64,000 nt of DNA, from positions 175,558-239,557 of the forward strand of contig VZRS01002384.1 in assembly GCA_013398055.1 (NCBI GenBank), read 5' to 3'. Below are positions 1 through 12,044 of the stretch, piece by piece (the stretch's first letter is position 1; each line of letters opens with the position of its first letter). This DNA is from Ifrita kowaldi. Lineage: Eukaryota > Chordata > Aves > Passeriformes > Cinclosomatidae. The position numbers and the translations under genes were made by a program. Below the pieces are notes generated by a model, which was not told the origin of the DNA, did not search any database, and worked only from the letters and a program-made list of their open reading frames with translations.

Positions 1-3000
1 AAACACGGAATTATAAAATTGGGCACCATCACAAAATCAAGATAGCCGCTTGTGATTAGAAATGAGTAAAAACAGGATAGTCTCTGTATTTCCAAATTAT
101 CTTTATGCCTTTATTTAAACTCAAGACTTGGTTAAAAGGCTAAAAATTATCCCATCTACAAATGTTATTTTGAGCAAATGTGTAGTACTGTTGATTTAAA
201 TTAGAAAAAGGCTCATTAGTGACTTATAAATTAAGGAGTGGTACAGTCTGGACTTAGGCACTGGACTTGAATCATACTGATGATTAGTTAGTATAATTTC
301 TGGCATTTTTGCTCTACCATGATTAAAATCTGCAGAAAAATCCTGTTCACAATCAAGCTAAAGTCAGCTCAGCTCTGTTCTCAGTGCATAGCTTGGTTGT
401 GCTACCCTGTTGAAAACACCAGGGCCTTTAATAGAGGGAATGTGGCCAGGCTGTACCAGATGGCTTCAGTGATGAAAAACAGGCCCTGACAATTTTAGTT
501 GTAAATTTAGATGTTACCAGAACGTTTCACTGACTTAATCTGACCTATACTATTTAGTTTTATTTTTGCCTGTAATCATAAAGCCCAGAACTATAATATT
601 GAGTCTGTGGTGATCCAAAGCTCAAGTTGTGGAAATCTGATTGAATTCTTCTAAGGTTAAGATCTTAGAAAAAGTATTTCAAAATTATTCTCAACCTTGA
701 GCCAGTAGACCTGAAGCTTAAAAGGAAATTTTCTGGGGGAGGAAGACTAAGCTCTGACAAATTTTACAACCATTAATCTAAAATCCTGTATTACATCTGA
801 ACTACATTAATTCATAAGTAACTTCAGACAAGATGTGCCTTTTCCACAAAACCTTTAATGTGTAGTCCGATCTTTGTAGTGGCCTAAGCAGAAATTAAAA
901 CTGCCTGAATTTCTTTTTAAGTACATCTTGATAAATGCTTCTATCAAAATGCTGTCAGTATTTTATAGCACTTTCCTGCCCACCTGAGTATCTCCTCTAT
1001 CAAAGAGCTCAAAGTGAGGTGTGTATAATGGCAATGCAATTTTTCTGCTTTTTACTTCTGTTGTTGATTTTCTTTTAACATAGTTTTCCTGTGTCCTCCA
1101 GTAAGCTTTTTCAGGGCAGAGAGGGTGAATGTTAGGAAGGAAGCACTTTTCTCCATGCTCTCATGAGAGGCAAAGTGGTGATTTCTGTCCCTCTTTCCAG
1201 TGCATGAGAAATGGAACAAAGCACTGCAAAAATGGAAGCAGGGGAGGGATGGACAGACAGACAGACAGTGAAATCTTAAAAAACTCCTTCACTTAGGTAT
1301 GCACACTAAAAATACCTTTTGGAACTCATTTGACTCATTTTTGGAACTTCATCAGGAAATTCATCTTTCAGTGTAGTTCTCTTACTTTGAATTGCTATTC
1401 ACTGAGTTATGGATGCTGAATGGTTAAAGACTGCAAAGAAAAAATGTAAAATGTATCATGTAATCATGGGTTTTTTTTCTTAACCTATGCTTCAAAAATG
1501 TTAGGTACTTTTGTGTTGAAGCATGTAAAGAAGCAATTATTTTATGTGAACTAAAAGACCTTGTAGTAAATTTATTAAGAGCAAAACAGATTTGTGTGGC
1601 ATGCAAGATGAAATCAAATATGTATTCTAATCTGGTTCAACCACAAAAAATTCTTAAGTAAAATATTTTCATGAAATTTGAAGTCATCAAATTCCATGGA
1701 CATGAGCCAAAATCCACTGCTATTTTAAGTCCCAGTGACTTATACAGGACTTTGTCTGAAACAAAGATACACGATTTTAAATAATAAACAGTGGGAGAAA
1801 AATGCTTTTCTTTTCTAATATTCACTTGGTGCACAGCTGCCTACATGGTCACTTAAGGGATTCATTCCCACTGAAAAAACTGCTGACTTTTCAGTAGGGA
1901 ATCAAACTCAGAGCTATTTGGGCTGAAAGCTGTAATCTTTTTTTTGGAACAGCTGTCATGATGCCCTGTACGAGTTGCACTTATGCAGACATTCCGACCT
2001 CTAGTTTAAATGGATCACAGACTTTTTTTCAGTGCAAAGACAGGATATGTTGTGCAAGTCTACACATCAGGAGCTGTGAATGGCAGAAGCATCTCACCTG
2101 CATAGATCTCGAGGATTGCAAGACAACCAAGCAAGGAAAGGAAGTTAAATGTAAGAAGAACTTTATTTTTCTTTCCTCACTACCAATTATTCTTGAAACA
2201 TTATTTCTTTTATATTTCTAGGCTAACTAGCCAACAGGTTTTTACAAGTCTCTAAATTCCCAGCTATGATGGAAAGGTCATACTTGATGCTTACTAATGA
2301 ATTAATGTAGCAATTAGGTGTCTGGTCTGTGTTAATCATCTGGTCTCAACCCCATAACCAGTGGATAGAAACCAACAAATCCAAGGAGTGCTTTATTCCC
2401 TCCTGCAATAGATGCCTAAAACCAGTGGCTTGAATCATATTCTGAGAAGGCATCTTTCTCCATCAACAAGCTATACTACCACACAGATTTTTGACAGCTC
2501 AATTTTCTGTAGATAGGTTTAATTTATGTACCAATACAAAAAAGGAGCAATCGTGAGCAATGTTGCAGGATTATGAGAATAAAATAAAACAATCCTGAAG
2601 TGAATGAAATTTAAATCAGAAGTTTGTCATCCCGTTTAACTGGCAGAGGATAGGGAAGAAAAAGTCTTAGCCTGTTTTTCCAGCTAGCAGTTACTACCTG
2701 GGGCTTAGTAGAAAATATTTCTAAAATGAGGCAGTAGAAATTGTATTAATTCATAGATGAGTTCTATGTCTCAGGGGATGCACTGACTCTTGGAACATAG
2801 AGCTACTCATAAAAAAAATATTAGAGACATTCTACTGTGTCTTTAAGCACTTTGTTAAATTAACATTCAGAACTGTGCTGAATTACTACCCTACAACATC
2901 CATAAGCAGAGTACATAATCAGCTCACTGTTTTCTTTTTGCACAGAAGACAGACAAGTATTCCCTGGCTGAGTGAATATGAATATTTAATTGGCTTTAGG

Positions 3001-4682
3001 GAAAAAACTTTACGTGTTTTAAAGTAGAAGTCCTTTACTGAACCAGTGTGTTTTATTGCTGGATAGGACTGGAAAAAGCCGTTTCTTAAATTTTTTGCAC
3101 TAAGACTTGGAGAAGTGCTATGATTTGCATCTGTCTTGTACTCTAACTATGTTCAATACAATGAATAATCTTTGGAGTCAAGGCAGGAGTTTTCTTCATT
3201 TGCCTATAAGTAAAAGCACAGCGGCTTCCACAAAAGCCCCAGCAGTTACTAGTACTATCACATCATGATGCTTGAGATATATTCATGCTTTCACAAAACC
3301 CAAAAGGGGGAAATGTGTGCAGCCAGAGAGAAGCAGGAAGCAGCAATATCCAAATGACTGCAGAGTTGAATGTCACAGACATTTCTGGGCTTCAGTCCTT
3401 CATTCCAGTCAATGATGTTTTTATCAGCATTTGTAGAATTATTAGAGATTTATTTCTCCCCATCACTGGGATAATCATACCAGGATGAATGGAAAAGTAA
3501 TCAGATTCATAACCAAACATATTTAATTTGCCCTTCATCTTCCTTTGAACCAAGGCACTGAGGAATTTCAGTTAACTTACTCCATACGGTAGGTAAAAAA
3601 TGCTCTTATAACAGCATCAGATTCTGGATTCCTGGTCACTTACACAGAATTAATTTCTTCCCAGTCCTGCAAGTAATCTTTCTGAGTTTATTTGCTTGTT
3701 GTTTTCTTTTGCCCTTTGGAGTTATACTAATATCTCAAAATACTCTTAACATTCTTTTGTTTCATTACAATATTTGTCACCCTAATTCTATAAAGCCAAG
3801 TGTTTCTAATGTCTTTTGTTGCTACATTAACTATTTCTATTCCCTCAATGTTTTTTAATTTCCTTTTAATTTCTTAATAAATTTTTCACTCAGTGTTTTA
3901 TATCCTGTAGAGAAATACCCTGCAATTGCAATCAAGAAATTATCCTAAAAAAGACAGTTTCTGAATGCTCATATGAAAAGGATGTAAACAAGTTTTCTCT
4001 GCTTTAATCATGAAGATCTTTTACCGATTTTCGTCTTGGGAAAACTTGCACCATACTTCAGTTTTGTCTGGTATGTCATAGTATGCATAGCAGTGTAGTT
4101 GGTCTTTGCCATGCTAATTAGTATACAGGCTTCCACAATATATGCCTTTCATCAGTAGTAAATCCATTTATATGGCATGTTTTCTTGTGATTTTACTTAA
4201 TCAATCTTAGAGACACATAGGTTTCCTGGGGTTTTTTTTCTTTATTTAAATAGCATGGCCAGTCACCAAGGGGTTCTTTTCACTCAGAATTGCTTAGCTC
4301 CTCTGCCTTCAAAGAAAATGTTCTCCTAGTTTGACATGACTGATACTTTTTTTTGTAACAGTACAGGCAAGTAGGTAAGATATAGGTGTTATTTTTCAAA
4401 ATTATTTTCAATAAGCACAGTATATTCTCTACTATCCAAAGCTGCACTACTTTTCCAACGGGCTGAAAATGCCTGTGTGTAAAACTGTGTCTAAGAGTGA
4501 GTCCCATTTTTGCCTAACGGTTGCTAATCAATTGCTTCATTTTTGTAGTGTTTTTATTCTGCAATAAACACTACCCTTAGATCTATCATACCACTTCCAT
4601 TTTATCAAGGTCATTTTTCTGAAAGATTATAAGCTGTGTTCATTTGTCGTAGCTCTTTCAAAAAAATCAGTCAAACTTTGTT
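1..4682. other. Upstream non-genic DNA
   Basis: AT-rich sequence with no coding exon or RNA gene that I can recognise. Open frames are short (at most 87 codons), lack family similarity and overlap on both strands. In mammals SNTG2 lies upstream of TPO in the same orientation; I looked for its C-terminal motifs and did not see them. Confidence 0.6.
1249..1267. repeat. Short (GACA)n-like repeat
   Basis: Four to five GACA units (gacagacagacagacag). Simple repeat. Confidence 0.8.
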
Positions 4683-4730
4683 CTTTTACAGTTACATTCT
4701 CATCTCATCTTTTACAGTTACATTCTCATC
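4683..4730. repeat. 26-base tandem duplication
   Basis: The unit beginning cttttacagttacattctca occurs at 4683-4708 and again from 4709, matching for about 22 bases. Short local slippage-type duplication close to the N gap; no function suggested. Confidence 0.8.
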
Positions 4731-4833
4731 ATACAGAATCTCTGTAGTTGTTCTCCAACAATTTGCTTCATTGATGTTGTATTTTCTCTTCTTTTTTCTT
4801 TTTTTTTTTTTTTGGAAAAAAAATGCACAGAAA

Positions 4834-5689
4834 NNNNNNNNNNNNNNNNNNNNNNNNNNNNNNNNNNNNNNNNNNNNNNNNNNNNNNNNNNNNNNNNNNN
4901 NNNNNNNNNNNNNNNNNNNNNNNNNNNNNNNNNNNNNNNNNNNNNNNNNNNNNNNNNNNNNNNNNNNNNNNNNNNNNNNNNNNNNNNNNNNNNNNNNNNN
5001 NNNNNNNNNNNNNNNNNNNNNNNNNNNNNNNNNNNNNNNNNNNNNNNNNNNNNNNNNNNNNNNNNNNNNNNNNNNNNNNNNNNNNNNNNNNNNNNNNNNN
5101 NNNNNNNNNNNNNNNNNNNNNNNNNNNNNNNNNNNNNNNNNNNNNNNNNNNNNNNNNNNNNNNNNNNNNNNNNNNNNNNNNNNNNNNNNNNNNNNNNNNN
5201 NNNNNNNNNNNNNNNNNNNNNNNNNNNNNNNNNNNNNNNNNNNNNNNNNNNNNNNNNNNNNNNNNNNNNNNNNNNNNNNNNNNNNNNNNNNNNNNNNNNN
5301 NNNNNNNNNNNNNNNNNNNNNNNNNNNNNNNNNNNNNNNNNNNNNNNNNNNNNNNNNNNNNNNNNNNNNNNNNNNNNNNNNNNNNNNNNNNNNNNNNNNN
5401 NNNNNNNNNNNNNNNNNNNNNNNNNNNNNNNNNNNNNNNNNNNNNNNNNNNNNNNNNNNNNNNNNNNNNNNNNNNNNNNNNNNNNNNNNNNNNNNNNNNN
5501 NNNNNNNNNNNNNNNNNNNNNNNNNNNNNNNNNNNNNNNNNNNNNNNNNNNNNNNNNNNNNNNNNNNNNNNNNNNNNNNNNNNNNNNNNNNNNNNNNNNN
5601 NNNNNNNNNNNNNNNNNNNNNNNNNNNNNNNNNNNNNNNNNNNNNNNNNNNNNNNNNNNNNNNNNNNNNNNNNNNNNNNNNNNNNNNNN
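4834..5689. other. Assembly gap (856 N)
   Basis: Unsequenced bases. The left flank has a run of 15 T (4799-4813) about 20 bases before the gap; the right flank begins with 31 T (5690-5720). Homopolymers probably stopped the assembly. Apparent long reading frames across the gap are meaningless. Confidence 0.99.
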
Positions 5690-5720
<31 letters not shown>

Positions 5721-5721
<1 letters not shown>

Positions 5722-6493
5722 GACAAAAAATGAGAAGAAAGTTACATTTGGAATTTTTAGTTGCATGCTCCATCCTATTTTTCTTTTTCCCACATTTCTT
5801 TTTAATTCTGACATTCAAAACACACCCAGAATTATGTCTCTGTGGAAAACATCCAGTCCAAAATCAAAAATTAAGAATTCAAACTGTGTGAAATAACCTC
5901 ACAAGTACATATGTAGGATAGATTACTGTACACTATTCTTTGACACCAGAATTTGGAAATTGCCAGAACTGTGTGCAGATCTACTTTAATTATCTGAACT
6001 GCAAATAAAGTTGCAACTGAGGGAATGGGTGTTTCATTAAACCTTGCAAAAACTAGGAACATTTTTATAGCATAAGGAAGAGGGAATATTTTGGTATCAG
6101 GCATGTGGGGTTTTTTTTATATTAAGATGTTTTGCAAACCATGTGGACATAAGAACTACCAATTTGTGTCTAGCTAAGCTTTTTATCACCTGGAAAAGCC
6201 AGGGACCGGTAAAAACTACATAGGAAGGAATTTTCCAGACTAATTCAACTCCTCAGAAACTTTCTTGTGTAGACAGACCTCCCGTCTCTGTCATTTTAAA
6301 GCATCATATACCAGACTTTAAAAGCTGAACTCTAGTACCTGACAGGATAACATAGCAGCACTAACTGTGTGCTAATTGCAATCTGCAGGCTGTAGGATTT
6401 TCCATCAGAGAACTTCCATCTAACAAAGAACAAGCAGATTATGTATTTTAAACACCCACCAAAAGGATACAGAGCTATTAACCAGTGTAAGGT
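5721..6493. other. Non-genic DNA between gap and CR1
   Basis: AT-rich, no gene, repeat family or structural RNA recognised. Confidence 0.6.
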
Positions 6494-7728
6494 AGAATCA
6501 TAGGGTCACAGAGTCATCAAGGTTGGAAGAGATCCCCAAAATTATCAAGTCCAACCACCTACCCAGCACTACCACTGTAACCACTAAACCACATCACCCA
6601 ACACCAGATCCAGACACCTCTTATAAACACCTCCAGGGATGGTGACTCCACCACCTCCCTGGGCAACCTATTCCAATACCTGGCCACCCTAACAGTGAAA
6701 TTTTTTTCTAATATCTAATCTGAATCTCATCTGTCTCAGCTTAAGGTAATTTCCTCTTGTCCTCTCACTGCAGGCAGGGCAGAAGAGACCAACCCCCACC
6801 TCACTACTACCTCCTTTCAGGGAGTTGTAGAGAGCGATGAGGTCCCCCCTGAGCCTTCTCTTCTTGAGACTAAACAAACCCAGCTCCCTCAGCTGTTCCT
6901 CACAGGACATGTTCTCTAGTCCTGTCACAAGCCTTATTGCCCTTCTCTGGACATGCTCCAGTACCTCAATATCCTTTTTGAAGTGAGTGGAGCAAAACTG
7001 AATGCAGTACTCAAGGTGTGGCCTCACCAATGCCAAGTACACAGGGACAATCACTGCCCTGGTCCTGCTGGCCACACTATTGCTGATACAGGCCAGGATG
7101 CCATTGGCCTTTTGGCCATCTGGGCACACGCTGGCTCATGTTCAGCTGGCTGTTGACCAGCACCTCCAAGTCCCTTCCTGCTGAACAGCTCTCAACCCCC
7201 AACAACTGCAGGGGGTTGTTGTGCCCCAAGTGCAGGACTCTGCACTTTATTGAACCTCCTGCAGTTGTCCTCAGCCCACTGATGGAGTCTGTTCAGGTCT
7301 CTCTGTAGAGCCTTCCTGCCCTCAATCAGATCAATGCTCCCTCCCACCCAACTTGGCATCATCTGCAAATTTACTGAGGGTGCACTCAAGCCCCACGTCC
7401 AGGTCTTCAATGAAGGTGTTAAACAGGACCTGTCCCAATACTGAGCCCTGGGGAACACCGCTAGTGACAGCTGCCAACTGCATTCAGCTCCATTCACCAC
7501 AGATCTCTGGCCTGGCCAGCCAGCCAGTTTTTACTCTTTGAAGAGCCTACCCATCCAAGCTGCCAGCAGCCGGTTTTTCTAAGAGGATGCTGTGGGAGAT
7601 GATGTCAAACACTTCACTGAGGTCTGGATAGACTAGACTATGCATTCACAGCCTTTCCCTCATCAATTAAGCAGGTCGCTTTGTCATAAGAGGATATCAG
7701 GTTGGTCAAGCAAGACTTTCCTTAGGTG
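6494..7728 (-). mobile_element. CR1 LINE fragment with decayed ORF2 end
   Basis: The reverse strand translates at 7129-6689 to the C-terminal part of CR1 reverse transcriptase ORF2: SVASRTRAVIVPVYLALVRP, HLEYCIQF, VQRRAIRL, EEQLRELGLFSLKKRRLRGD and LIALYNSLKGG are recognisable. The 3' end at about 6494 reads as the CR1 tail in reverse (gaatcatagggtcacag... ggttggaag). The element is 5'-truncated at about 7728, normal for CR1. Further upstream reading frame (7500-7192) is interrupted. CR1 is the dominant retrotransposon of birds and other sauropsids. The part from 7388 on is repeated in the second allele copy. Confidence 0.92.
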
Positions 7729-9715
7729 TTGATAAAACTGTAGTACCTCTTTGAACTCTAGTTAGAACAGTGAGAATTCAAACTGCTAAATGTCCTTGGG
7801 GGTTTCTTCACAGGCAGCTCAAGAAACAGAGTTCCATAATCTACTTCCCCCTTGCTGAGCAGACCTTGCAGTGGGAAATAGATCTAGCTGTTCTAGTATT
7901 ATGTGTAAGTGATTATTTAGATTGCCCCATATGAAAATTGCTAAGTGTACAACAATCTACTCACACTAAGCCCTCACTTTTAATTCCTAGACCTTCACAG
8001 TTGTTCACTGAGCATATTTCAGTTAATAACTGCAGGCAGCTGAGAGTGTGCATATAAATGATTGCTGTGCCTCAGCTGATGAGTGGAAGTCGTTATTAAG
8101 CTGTTATAGCTTGATTACCTATGGTTGCTTATCTATGAATCTATCCTTGGACTTCCCAGGTCAAATAGATTAGCCCCACTAGAAGTGTGCTTCAGTGGTG
8201 GGTTTGAAATGAAATTGAAAATATAGGAAATTTTCTGCAAAATATTCTTAGGGTGGTTATGGCAAGCAAGTAGTTGCATGAAGAGTAGAAGAAAATAAGC
8301 ACAGTTGATGCACTTGAAAAATCTACTGAAAGCCATCTTTATGTTTTTAAACATTAAGGATTTCTAATCATATCAAAACGAGCCATTTATTTTGTACTCA
8401 TGGCAACATGATTGTGCAGTGTAGGAAAGTCATACTTTAAGCTGTAGTATTGTCACATTTTCAAATGTTAGAGGTCGTTTAGAGCATCTGCCTGTACAGC
8501 TGCATCATTGCTTAATGTTTCTCTCTTTAAATGCCTGCTTGACTCATTTGTGTCTTTATCCAGAGCCATCGCCGCTTACTCCTGGAGGCCCTACATTCTG
8601 CACATTCCCTATGCTGCTGTGTCAGAAAGCAAGGAGCCACCATCTCTTACATGCATTTTGTCTCAGATTCTTGAGAGTGAGGAAGTTTTACGTTTAGACC
8701 TAGAAGAAAAATGCTTTCCTTCTTTGAATAAAAACTAAAAAAAATGGGACAAATAGTCTTTTCCAACCCAAATGATTTCTATGTTTCTACAAAAAGCCAT
8801 CTTAAAGGAGAAAAAAACCCTTTTATTTAACGCAGTGTTCCTAAATATTTTCTACGTTCCCCCAAGCCTCCATGAGTTAGTCAAAAGGGATTGCAAGCAG
8901 TTTAAAGGTTCTAGCAAGCAAGTATGACCTCAGCCCCTCTTTTACACACACAGGGTGAAACGAAGCTATGATTCTCAGCTGTTACAAGGAAAAGGAAGAT
9001 CAATATTTATAGAGAAACATACACTAATTTGATTTTTTTTCTTGTACTTTTTTTGAGTCATTGTTGTTGGCTTTTTTTTCCTCGTCGAACTGTTCTGCCT
9101 CCACAAACAAAAGTTTTCCTGATACCATAACATGAATTATAAGATGAATTTGAAAGAGTACTTACTGGGATGAACTAACAAAGTAGATTTCCGTGCATCC
9201 CAGCACAACTGTTGTGCATCTGGCAGTACCTCCCAACCAGCAATCAATCTGTCCAAGTCCAGACGGCAGAGACTTGAGGCTCCAGGATCCAGAACTTGGG
9301 GAATTCTCAGCCTGTCAGTTTTCCTGCCACCACACTTCATGTCAGAAAACAGGCCCTGGATTATAAGGATGTTTCCAAGTTCTTCTGTTTTAATAACAGT
9401 GGAGCTTTAGGAGTGACAGGTCAGAAACTGAGAAATACCCTTTTTCATTAAAAGTTCCCATACTGCAGAACAGGGAAGAAGCAAATTCACTGTTAGGAAG
9501 TACTGAAAATGAGAGGTGCCTGAATCTCCTCTTTCTGTTTGTGTTTCCTGATCATCTTGTTTCCATGTGATTCCATGATTTTAGCGGAGCGTCCTCAGCT
9601 TGTTCATTACTATGATGATCACAGCACCCACCACTGTTGAAAATGGTGCCAGTTCATGCCAAAGACTTAGAGCCAGGCTAATTCACTGCCTAGGATTTGT
9701 GCAGTTGTCTCTTGC
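7388..9715. repeat. 2328-base segment, copy A of a near-identical pair
   Basis: Repeated at 9717-12044 with a constant offset of 2329 and a single N (9716) between the copies. By eye I found five differences, all transitions: 7458/9787, 7479/9808, 8775/11104, 8978/11307 and 8999/11328. No indels were seen. This divergence (about 0.2%) is typical of two alleles, so an unmerged haplotype is the likely explanation. The segment holds the 5' part of a CR1 fragment and otherwise non-genic sequence. Confidence 0.9.
8755..8790 (+). mobile_element. Possible short CR1 3' tail
   Basis: The stretch cttttccaacccaaatgattt followed by ctatgtttctac resembles the last bases of CR1 (CCTTCCAACCCAAATGATTCTATGATTCTA). 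Very short, so uncertain. Repeated at 11084-11119 in the second allele copy. Confidence 0.45.
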
Positions 9716-9716
9716 N

Positions 9717-10057
9717 AAGCCCCACGTCCAGGTCTTCAATGAAGGTGTTAAACAGGACCTGTCCCAATACTGAGCCCTGGGGAACATCGCTAGTGACAGC
9801 TGCCAACCGCATTCAGCTCCATTCACCACAGATCTCTGGCCTGGCCAGCCAGCCAGTTTTTACTCTTTGAAGAGCCTACCCATCCAAGCTGCCAGCAGCC
9901 GGTTTTTCTAAGAGGATGCTGTGGGAGATGATGTCAAACACTTCACTGAGGTCTGGATAGACTAGACTATGCATTCACAGCCTTTCCCTCATCAATTAAG
10001 CAGGTCGCTTTGTCATAAGAGGATATCAGGTTGGTCAAGCAAGACTTTCCTTAGGTG
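9717..10057 (-). mobile_element. CR1 LINE piece in duplicated segment
   Basis: Copy of 7388-7728, the 5' part of the preceding CR1 fragment, cut at the single N at 9716. Not an independent insertion. Confidence 0.88.
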
Positions 10058-12044
10058 TTGATAAAACTGTAGTACCTCTTTGAACTCTAGTTAGAACAGT
10101 GAGAATTCAAACTGCTAAATGTCCTTGGGGGTTTCTTCACAGGCAGCTCAAGAAACAGAGTTCCATAATCTACTTCCCCCTTGCTGAGCAGACCTTGCAG
10201 TGGGAAATAGATCTAGCTGTTCTAGTATTATGTGTAAGTGATTATTTAGATTGCCCCATATGAAAATTGCTAAGTGTACAACAATCTACTCACACTAAGC
10301 CCTCACTTTTAATTCCTAGACCTTCACAGTTGTTCACTGAGCATATTTCAGTTAATAACTGCAGGCAGCTGAGAGTGTGCATATAAATGATTGCTGTGCC
10401 TCAGCTGATGAGTGGAAGTCGTTATTAAGCTGTTATAGCTTGATTACCTATGGTTGCTTATCTATGAATCTATCCTTGGACTTCCCAGGTCAAATAGATT
10501 AGCCCCACTAGAAGTGTGCTTCAGTGGTGGGTTTGAAATGAAATTGAAAATATAGGAAATTTTCTGCAAAATATTCTTAGGGTGGTTATGGCAAGCAAGT
10601 AGTTGCATGAAGAGTAGAAGAAAATAAGCACAGTTGATGCACTTGAAAAATCTACTGAAAGCCATCTTTATGTTTTTAAACATTAAGGATTTCTAATCAT
10701 ATCAAAACGAGCCATTTATTTTGTACTCATGGCAACATGATTGTGCAGTGTAGGAAAGTCATACTTTAAGCTGTAGTATTGTCACATTTTCAAATGTTAG
10801 AGGTCGTTTAGAGCATCTGCCTGTACAGCTGCATCATTGCTTAATGTTTCTCTCTTTAAATGCCTGCTTGACTCATTTGTGTCTTTATCCAGAGCCATCG
10901 CCGCTTACTCCTGGAGGCCCTACATTCTGCACATTCCCTATGCTGCTGTGTCAGAAAGCAAGGAGCCACCATCTCTTACATGCATTTTGTCTCAGATTCT
11001 TGAGAGTGAGGAAGTTTTACGTTTAGACCTAGAAGAAAAATGCTTTCCTTCTTTGAATAAAAACTAAAAAAAATGGGACAAATAGTCTTTTCCAACCCAA
11101 ATGGTTTCTATGTTTCTACAAAAAGCCATCTTAAAGGAGAAAAAAACCCTTTTATTTAACGCAGTGTTCCTAAATATTTTCTACGTTCCCCCAAGCCTCC
11201 ATGAGTTAGTCAAAAGGGATTGCAAGCAGTTTAAAGGTTCTAGCAAGCAAGTATGACCTCAGCCCCTCTTTTACACACACAGGGTGAAACGAAGCTATGA
11301 TTCTCAACTGTTACAAGGAAAAGGAAGGTCAATATTTATAGAGAAACATACACTAATTTGATTTTTTTTCTTGTACTTTTTTTGAGTCATTGTTGTTGGC
11401 TTTTTTTTCCTCGTCGAACTGTTCTGCCTCCACAAACAAAAGTTTTCCTGATACCATAACATGAATTATAAGATGAATTTGAAAGAGTACTTACTGGGAT
11501 GAACTAACAAAGTAGATTTCCGTGCATCCCAGCACAACTGTTGTGCATCTGGCAGTACCTCCCAACCAGCAATCAATCTGTCCAAGTCCAGACGGCAGAG
11601 ACTTGAGGCTCCAGGATCCAGAACTTGGGGAATTCTCAGCCTGTCAGTTTTCCTGCCACCACACTTCATGTCAGAAAACAGGCCCTGGATTATAAGGATG
11701 TTTCCAAGTTCTTCTGTTTTAATAACAGTGGAGCTTTAGGAGTGACAGGTCAGAAACTGAGAAATACCCTTTTTCATTAAAAGTTCCCATACTGCAGAAC
11801 AGGGAAGAAGCAAATTCACTGTTAGGAAGTACTGAAAATGAGAGGTGCCTGAATCTCCTCTTTCTGTTTGTGTTTCCTGATCATCTTGTTTCCATGTGAT
11901 TCCATGATTTTAGCGGAGCGTCCTCAGCTTGTTCATTACTATGATGATCACAGCACCCACCACTGTTGAAAATGGTGCCAGTTCATGCCAAAGACTTAGA
12001 GCCAGGCTAATTCACTGCCTAGGATTTGTGCAGTTGTCTCTTGC
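9717..12044. repeat. 2328-base segment, copy B of a near-identical pair
   Basis: Second copy of 7388-9715, starting abruptly inside the CR1 fragment (no CR1 3' part precedes it) and running on into unique sequence after 12044. The abrupt start at an N and the seamless right end fit a contig overlap, with the true locus holding one copy. Confidence 0.9.

Noticed and set aside
4636..5896. Very long open frames of 344-366 codons on both strands
   Set aside because: They exist only because N codons are not stops; the real flanks are homopolymer and short random frames.
6689..7129. A host gene of 146 codons
   Set aside because: The protein is the C-terminal end of CR1 ORF2 and sits in a truncated CR1 with the typical 3' tail.
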